A program made the translations under genes and the position numbers. The notes under the pieces were generated by a model. That model ran no database searches and had not been told where the DNA came from. It saw nothing but the letters and a program-made list of their open reading frames with translations. From the NCBI GenBank assembly GCA_963813195.1, contig CAWEYC010000029.1, positions 241,806-305,805 on the forward strand: a DNA stretch of 64,000 nt, given 5' to 3'. The DNA comes from Roseiarcus sp963813195 (lineage in GTDB: Bacteria > Pseudomonadota > Alphaproteobacteria > Rhizobiales > Beijerinckiaceae). Below are positions 59,015 through 64,000 of the stretch, piece by piece (position 1 is the stretch's first letter; every line of letters starts with the position of its first letter).

Positions 59015-61513
59015 ATGAATTCGGCTGAACAAGTCTTCGCCAACGCAATGGCTGCCTTCAATGGCCGCAACATGGCGGTCGCCGAGCGGCTATTCAAACA
59101 GTTCCTGCAGATGGCTCCCGGCCATTTCGGCGCGTTGAATCTTCTGACCGTCACCTTGATCGCCACCGGGCGCTTCGGAGAGGCCGAGACGTATATCTCG
59201 CGAGCGGTCGCCATCAACGACAAATCCGACGCCTCGTTCTATAATTACGGCATCATCCTGAAGGCATTGGGGCGGCCCAAAGAGGCGCTCGCGCAGTTCA
59301 ACCACGCGCTCGGCCTGAACCCGCGACATGTGAAGGCGCTCAACAATCGCGGCTCCGCATTGAGCGACCTCGGCCGATACGACGACGCCATCGCCGAATT
59401 CGACAGGGCGATCGCGGTCGACGCGCGCTATTTCGACGCTCATTATAATAAGGGCAACGCGCTGAGCGCCGTCGGCAGATACGAGGACGCCTGCACCGCA
59501 TACGCCACGGCGCTCGCTGTCCAGCCGGATTCTCCCGAAGCTCACAACAACCGGGGCCGGGCTCTCGACGAACTGAACCGCCGGGATGAAGCGATCGCCA
59601 GCTACGATCGAGCGATTTCGCTGAGGCCGGCTTACGCCGAAGCCCACGTCAACCGGGGTAGTGTCTTATCGGCGTCGGGGCGACTGGACCAAGCGATGGC
59701 CAACTACGAAAGAGCCATCGCGATCAGGCCCGACTACGCCGAGGCCTACAACAACCGCGCCGTCGCATTCACCCAGTTGCGGCGGCTCGATGAAGCGATC
59801 GCCGATTACGACAAGGCCATCGCCATCAAACCAAGCTACGCCGAAGCCCACCGCAATCGCGGCAACGCGCTCAGGGAGCTACGGCGGCTGGTCGAGGCGA
59901 TCGCCAGTTACGACAAAGCCATCGCGATCAAACCCGACCACGCCGAGGTCCACAACAATCGCGGCGTCGCGTACAAGGAACTGAAGCGCCCGAATGAAGC
60001 GGTCGCCAGCTACGACAAGGCCATTGCGATCAAGCCCGATTTCGCGCAAGCCTATTACAATCGCGGCAACGCGTTTAAGGAATCGAAGCGCCTGAACGAG
60101 GCGCTCGCCAGCTACGACAAGGCGATTTCGCTCGATTCCGGCCTCGAACTCCTAGTCGGCGAAGCGTTTCACACGCGCATGCAGACATGCAACTGGCTGA
60201 GCTATCGAGAAGACATCTTGGATCTCGTTACGCGCATTGAATCGGGCGCCAACGCCGTCTCGCCCTTTATCGCTCTATCGAGTTTCGATTCGTGCGCGAC
60301 CCAGTTCAGCGCGACGAAGACATGGGTGGGCGCCAAATTCGCTGCGACGACGACGCACCCATTCCTTCGCAAATACCCTCGCCGCGAGAAGATTCGCATC
60401 GGCTATTATTCGTCGGATCTTCGACAGCATCCCATGACCTACCTGATGACCGACGTATTCCGGTCGCATGATCGATCCTCGTTCGAAACCTATGCTTATT
60501 CTTTCGATAATCCGCCGGGCGATGAACTCAATCAGCGGATTCGCCAAGACTTCGACCATTTCATCGACGTCTCGAAGCTCTCGGACCGGGAGGTCGCTTC
60601 GCTGTCCCGGGAACATGCAATCGACATCGCCGTCGACCTCGCCGGTTTCACCGCGGGCCGTCGAACCGATATTCTGGCGCAGCGATCGGCCCCGATCCAG
60701 GTTAATTTTCTCGGCTTTCCCGGCACCATGGGGGCCGAGTTCATCGACTATATCATCGCCGATCCGATGGTTATCGACGACCGGCGAAAACGCTTCTTCA
60801 CGGAAAAGATCGTTTACCTCCCGGATACTTATTATCCCACCAGCTACGGCAGCGACCTATTTCAAACCGACAAAGTCTTCGAGCGCGCTGAACTCGGCCT
60901 TCCCGAGGACGCGTTCGTGTTCTGCTGTTTCAACAACAATTACAAGATCACACCTGACGTGTTCGACGTCTGGATGAGAATTATGCGTGAAGTCGACCGC
61001 AGTATTCTCTGGCTCTTCGAAGACAACGCGACTGCTGTCGACAATTTGCGTAAAGAAGCAAGGACTAGGGGCGTCGATCCTCAGCGGCTGATATTCGCCG
61101 GCCGAATGCCGCTCGCCGAGCACTTGGCCCGCCTGCGGCTCGGCGAGCTTTTTCTCGATACGCTGCCTTACAACGCCCACACCACCGCGACGGACGCGCT
61201 GTGGGCCGGCGTTCCAATACTGACGAAGATCGGCGAGACCTTCGCCGGCCGCGTCGCCGCGAGCGTATTGCGGGCGATCGGAGCGTCCGAGCTGATTACC
61301 GATACCTACGCCCGTTACGAGGCCCTGGCGATCGAGCTCGCCAGGAACGCCGACGCACTCGCAGCCGTGAAGCGAAGCATCGCCGATAATCGCTTGACGG
61401 CGGCCTTGTTCGACACAGCGCGCTACACGCGAAATCTCGAAAAGGCCTACACGACGATGTACGAGCGCCACCACCGCGATCAGTCGCCGGACGACATCGT
61501 CGTGGCGCCTTGA
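59015..61513 (+). CDS. TPR-repeat O-GlcNAc-transferase-like protein (GT41, SPINDLY type)
   Basis: The 832-residue protein starts with about ten to eleven TPR units over residues 1-380. Several are nearly identical, with the repeated core NRGNA..L.R..EAIASYDKAIAI. The C-terminal half is the SPINDLY/OGT catalytic region, with RIGYYSSDLRQHPMTYLMTD, DLAGFTAGRRTDILAQR, and PIQVNFLGFPGTMGAEFIDY. The UDP-sugar site region follows with FAGRMPLAEHLARL and DTLPYNAHTTATDALWAGVP. Such enzymes add a sugar to proteins; the target is unknown. There is no signal peptide. It lies directly after the porin locus and converges on acpS. Confidence 0.92.
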   Translation: MNSAEQVFANAMAAFNGRNMAVAERLFKQFLQMAPGHFGALNLLTVTLIATGRFGEAETYISRAVAINDKSDASFYNYGIILKALGRPKEALAQFNHALGLNPRHVKALNNRGSALSDLGRYDDAIAEFDRAIAVDARYFDAHYNKGNALSAVGRYEDACTAYATALAVQPDSPEAHNNRGRALDELNRRDEAIASYDRAISLRPAYAEAHVNRGSVLSASGRLDQAMANYERAIAIRPDYAEAYNNRAVAFTQLRRLDEAIADYDKAIAIKPSYAEAHRNRGNALRELRRLVEAIASYDKAIAIKPDHAEVHNNRGVAYKELKRPNEAVASYDKAIAIKPDFAQAYYNRGNAFKESKRLNEALASYDKAISLDSGLELLVGEAFHTRMQTCNWLSYREDILDLVTRIESGANAVSPFIALSSFDSCATQFSATKTWVGAKFAATTTHPFLRKYPRREKIRIGYYSSDLRQHPMTYLMTDVFRSHDRSSFETYAYSFDNPPGDELNQRIRQDFDHFIDVSKLSDREVASLSREHAIDIAVDLAGFTAGRRTDILAQRSAPIQVNFLGFPGTMGAEFIDYIIADPMVIDDRRKRFFTEKIVYLPDTYYPTSYGSDLFQTDKVFERAELGLPEDAFVFCCFNNNYKITPDVFDVWMRIMREVDRSILWLFEDNATAVDNLRKEARTRGVDPQRLIFAGRMPLAEHLARLRLGELFLDTLPYNAHTTATDALWAGVPILTKIGETFAGRVAASVLRAIGASELITDTYARYEALAIELARNADALAAVKRSIADNRLTAALFDTARYTRNLEKAYTTMYERHHRDQSPDDIVVAP

Positions 61514-61544
61514 CGACCATCGCGCCCGGCTGGCTCGATCTTCC

Positions 61545-61937
61545 TCAGCGCGCCTCGATCACCACGAAAGCCTGCGCGAGCGGCTCTTCGTCGGTGATCG
61601 TGAGATGGATGAACGCCTCCGTGCCGGGCGGCGTGATCTCGGCAAGCCGCTTGGCGGCGCCGCCGGTCAGGCGCATCGTTGGTTTGCCCGACGGAAGATT
61701 GACGACGCCCATGTCGCGCCAGAACACGCCCGCGCGCAGCCCCGTGCCCAGCGCCTTGGCGCAGGCCTCCTTGGCGGCAAAGCGCTTAGCGTAGGACGCG
61801 GCGCGCCCCGCGCGGCGCTCCGAGCGCCGCCGCTCGACCTCGGTGAAGCAGCGGGCGATGAAGCGCTCGCCGAAGCGCTCGAGCGTCTCCTCGATGCGGC
61901 GGACGTCGCAAAGATCGCTGCCGATCCCGAGAATCAT
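61545..61937 (-). CDS. acpS: Holo-[acyl-carrier-protein] synthase
   Basis: AcpS transfers phosphopantetheine to acyl carrier protein. The 130-residue protein has the first motif ILGIGSDLCDVRRIEETL with the metal-binding Asp, and the second motif RFAAKEACAKALG with the catalytic Glu. The start ATG overlaps the pdxJ stop by four bases. It is the last gene of the pyrE-pdxJ-acpS cluster here; lepB, which often follows, is absent. Confidence 0.94.
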   Translation of the reverse strand: MILGIGSDLCDVRRIEETLERFGERFIARCFTEVERRRSERRAGRAASYAKRFAAKEACAKALGTGLRAGVFWRDMGVVNLPSGKPTMRLTGGAAKRLAEITPPGTEAFIHLTITDEEPLAQAFVVIEAR

Positions 61938-62695
61938 CGCGGCCCGCCGGGCGCTTGCGCGCGCCCCTCCTCCATCGCCGCACGCATCGCCCGCACGCTG
62001 TACGCCAGGCCGACGAAAATCGCCTCGCCGACGAGGAAATGGCCGATGTTCAGTTCCACGATTTCGGGCAGCCCGGCGATCACGCGCGCGGTTTCATAAT
62101 CGAGGCCGTGCCCGGCGTGGCACTCCAGCCCCAGCGCCGCGGCCTGCGCCGCAGCGACCCGCAAGCGGCCGAATTCGTAGTCGGCGCGCTCGCTGAGACC
62201 TTGCGCGAGCGCATCGCACCAGGCTCCCGTATGCAACTCGACGACCGGCGCCCGCAGCGACGCGCAGGCGTCGAGCGCCTCAGCCGACGGCTCGATGAAC
62301 ATCGAGACGCGGATGCCCGCTTTTTTCAACTCGGCGACGAAGGGCTTGAGCGAATTGTGGCCGCCGAGCACGTCGAGGCCGCCCTCGGTGGTGCGCTCGG
62401 TGCGCTTTTCCGGCACGAGACAGCAAGCGTGCGGACGGATGCGCAAGGCGATGTCGAGCATCTGCTCGGTCGCGGCCATTTCGAAATTGAGCGGCTTTGA
62501 AATTGCCGCCTTCAGGCGCGCCATGTCGTCGTCGTGGATGTGTCGACGATCCTCGCGCAGATGCGCGGTGATGCCATCCGCGCCGGCGTCGATCGCCAGC
62601 AGCGCCGCGCGCACCGGATCCGGAGCGCCGCCGCCACGCGCGTTGCGCACGGTCGCGACGTGATCGACATTGACCCCCAGACGCAGCGCGGCCAT
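61934..62695 (-). CDS. pdxJ: Pyridoxine 5'-phosphate synthase
   Basis: PdxJ joins 3-amino-2-oxopropyl phosphate with deoxyxylulose phosphate to make vitamin B6. The 253-residue TIM barrel shows LRLGVNVDHVATVRNARGG, GADGITAHLREDRRHI, and the His in CHAGHGLDYETARVI. It starts at the ATG at 62695, 22 bases after pyrE ends. All key residues are present. Confidence 0.96.
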   Translation of the reverse strand: MAALRLGVNVDHVATVRNARGGGAPDPVRAALLAIDAGADGITAHLREDRRHIHDDDMARLKAAISKPLNFEMAATEQMLDIALRIRPHACCLVPEKRTERTTEGGLDVLGGHNSLKPFVAELKKAGIRVSMFIEPSAEALDACASLRAPVVELHTGAWCDALAQGLSERADYEFGRLRVAAAQAAALGLECHAGHGLDYETARVIAGLPEIVELNIGHFLVGEAIFVGLAYSVRAMRAAMEEGRAQAPGGPR

Positions 62696-62717
62696 CGAAT
62701 GGTTCCTCTTGCGGCAA

Positions 62718-63326
62718 TCAGTTCGCGTTGACGAGCGATCGGCTGCCCGGCTTGACGGCGGGAATGGCCGCCAGCTCCGGCGGCAGCGAGTCGGCGGGAT
62801 AAGCGGGAATGTCGAGCGTCGCCAGCGCGACGCGGGGAACGCCGATGTCCGCCTTGCCGCCGGAGCGGTCGATGAGGCACGCCGCGCCGACGATTTGGCC
62901 AGGATGCTGGCGAAGCGCAGCCAGGCACTCGCGCGAGGAAAGACCGGTAGTGATAATGTCCTCGACCATCAGCACGCGCGCGCCCGACGCGATTTCGAAG
63001 CCGCGACGAAGTTTGAAAACGCCGTCCTCGCGTTCGACGAAAATCGCCTTGGCGCCGAGCCAGCGTGCGGTCTCGTAGCCTGGAACGATGCCGCCGATCG
63101 CCGGTGAGGCGACCACGTCGATCGGCCCAAAGGCCGCGCGCGCCTGTTGCGCCAGCGCGCGGCACAAGCGCTCGGTGCGCGCCGGATCTTGGAACACGAA
63201 CATCTTTTGCAGGAAGACCGGGGAGCGCAGCCCCGAGGACAGGATGAAGTGCCCCTCGAGCAGTGCGCCGGCGGCGCGAAATTCGTCGAGCGTCTGTTCG
63301 GGAGTGAGATCGAGTGAGGCGTCCAT
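62718..63326 (-). CDS. pyrE: Orotate phosphoribosyltransferase
   Basis: PyrE makes orotidine monophosphate in pyrimidine synthesis. The protein has 202 residues from the ATG at 63326, and the PRPP-binding loop VLMVEDIITTGLSSRE is clear. The flexible catalytic loop near FVEREDGVFKLRRGF is present. The upstream open frame is not conserved. It heads the leftward cluster with pdxJ and acpS, and is divergent from the cupin gene. Confidence 0.95.
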   Translation of the reverse strand: MDASLDLTPEQTLDEFRAAGALLEGHFILSSGLRSPVFLQKMFVFQDPARTERLCRALAQQARAAFGPIDVVASPAIGGIVPGYETARWLGAKAIFVEREDGVFKLRRGFEIASGARVLMVEDIITTGLSSRECLAALRQHPGQIVGAACLIDRSGGKADIGVPRVALATLDIPAYPADSLPPELAAIPAVKPGSRSLVNAN

Positions 63327-63446
63327 GCCGCTTTCATAGCAGGCCATGGCCTTCGCGCAAAAGCCTTGTCGGTTTCTAAGCCGCCTGGGGTTGCGCGCAG
63401 GCCGCGCCCCGCGCAAGATTTCGCGGTTCGGCGGCGGAGCCACACT

Positions 63447-63842
63447 GTGCGCCCCTTTGAGACCAAGACCCTCGGCAGTGCGCCCGACGCCGTCGCGCCC
63501 GACGGTACGCGCGTGCGCCTACTCCTGGCGCTAGCCGGCGGAAGCTTCGCGCATTTCGAGCTGCCGGCCGGAGCGGTCTCGCACGCTGTCGCCCACCGTA
63601 GCGTAGAGGAGATCTGGTATTTTCTCACCGGGCGCGGCCGTGTATGGCGCCGCGTCGGCGAGATGGAGAGCGTCGTCGAGGTCGCGGCCGGCGCTTGCTT
63701 GACGATTCCGCTGGGAACGCACTTTCAGTTCCGCGCCGAGCCGGGAGCGCCGCTCACCTTCCTCGCCGCGACCATGCCGCCTTGGCCGGGCGCGCAGGAG
63801 GCGTTCGTCGTCGCCGGGCCTTGGCTCGCAACGGTCGCCTAG
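63447..63842 (+). CDS. Cupin-domain protein
   Basis: The 131-residue protein starts at a GTG at 63447. It is a single cupin barrel with motif 1 SHAVAHRSVEEIWYFLTGRG and motif 2 IPLGTHFQFRAEPGAPLTFL. Metal ligands are only partly standard (His and Glu in motif 1, His in motif 2). A role in sugar or small-molecule binding is possible, but no function can be assigned. It is divergent from pyrE. Confidence 0.78.
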   Translation: MRPFETKTLGSAPDAVAPDGTRVRLLLALAGGSFAHFELPAGAVSHAVAHRSVEEIWYFLTGRGRVWRRVGEMESVVEVAAGACLTIPLGTHFQFRAEPGAPLTFLAATMPPWPGAQEAFVVAGPWLATVA

Positions 63843-63916
63843 AATCCTGTGAGGCCCCTTGCCTCCGCGCAAGCGCGCTGCTAGCGATCGCTTGATTTCG
63901 TACGCCGCCGAGGCGA

Positions 63917-63992
63917 GCCGGTTTAGCTCAGTTGGTAGAGCAGCGGTTTTGTAAACCGTTGGTCGCGGGTTCGACTCCTGCAACCGGCACCA
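63917..63992 (+). tRNA. tRNA-Thr (anticodon TGT)
   Basis: The cloverleaf is clear: acceptor arm GCCGGTT pairs with AACCGGC, D-arm with TAGCTCAGTTGGTAGAGC, anticodon loop TTTGTAA with TGT, T-arm with GGTTCGACTCC. The gene encodes its own CCA end (63990-63992). The TGT anticodon reads ACA and related threonine codons. Confidence 0.96.
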
Positions 63993-64000
63993 ATCATTTC

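Noticed and set aside
59100..60130. Tandem DNA repeats in the glycosyltransferase gene as a CRISPR-like array
   Set aside because: The period is that of the 34-residue TPR unit and the sequence is coding; there are no spacers.
63330..63446. Longer N-terminus for the cupin protein from 63366
   Set aside because: The added 27 residues are Arg/Pro-rich and not cupin-like; the GTG at 63447 fits better.

Overview
The window is a high-GC chromosomal segment of an alphaproteobacterium, most likely Hyphomicrobiales (Beijerinckiaceae/Methylocystaceae/Rhodoblastus type). The clues are a stand-alone F1 operon atpHAGDC without F0 genes, porins of the Porin_2 family with the usual rhizobial signal peptide, a phasin, a TIGR02281-type aspartic protease, an NDUFS6-like zinc finger protein and the pyrE-pdxJ-acpS cluster. 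The genus is inference; no rRNA gene is present.

Layout. 0-12 kb: the 3' part of an IS256-type transposase, an XRE-cupin regulator with an MFS transporter, an SDR, a large PAS-GAF-GGDEF-EAL protein, a flavoprotein, an AT-rich orphan gene and lepA. Most of these reading frames are broken, always by one extra base. 12-24.7 kb: dodecin, an EamA exporter, a DUF2278 protein, the ATP synthase F1 operon, a zinc finger protein with an FAD monooxygenase, a BenE transporter, an RMD1 protein and a beta carbonic anhydrase. 24.8-33.5 kb: a VapBC-like pair, an SDR, rpmI-rplT, pheS-pheT with a DUF4160/DUF2442 pair between them, a small exported protein and Ppx. 33.5-38 kb: a periplasmic binding protein next to a membrane HAMP-PAS-GGDEF-EAL protein. 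38-43.9 kb: an AraC/PAS regulator divergent from two hydroxyproline-type catabolic genes, a GT87 membrane protein, a sugar-dehydrogenase-like SDR and an FkbM methyltransferase. 43.9-53.2 kb: a repeat-rich gap, an MFS exporter, a phasin, a LuxR-type regulator with a palindrome upstream, Mug glycosylase, phosphomannomutase, aspartic protease, gamma-glutamylcyclotransferase and Rel/SpoT. 53.2-64 kb: the porin locus, a TPR-OGT glycosyltransferase, acpS-pdxJ-pyrE, a cupin and tRNA-Thr.

The most interesting locus is 53.6-58.5 kb. Two closely related porin genes point away from each other. The left one has lost its promoter, signal peptide and first strand. The right one is intact. Between them lies an apparently intact P4-type tyrosine recombinase. 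Similarity between the porins begins abruptly at a 34-bp perfect inverted repeat and runs to nearly identical terminators. Inversion between the repeats would move the recombinase, promoter and signal peptide onto the other porin in frame. This is a candidate porin switch; a porin pair damaged by an old element insertion is the main alternative.

Sixteen frame breaks in six genes, including lepA and the essential pheT, are all explained by single-base insertions, 14 of them in the first 6.3 kb. This looks like sequencing or assembly error rather than gene decay. Several REP-like and cruciform repeats sit in intergenic gaps, including within the atp operon and before pheS.
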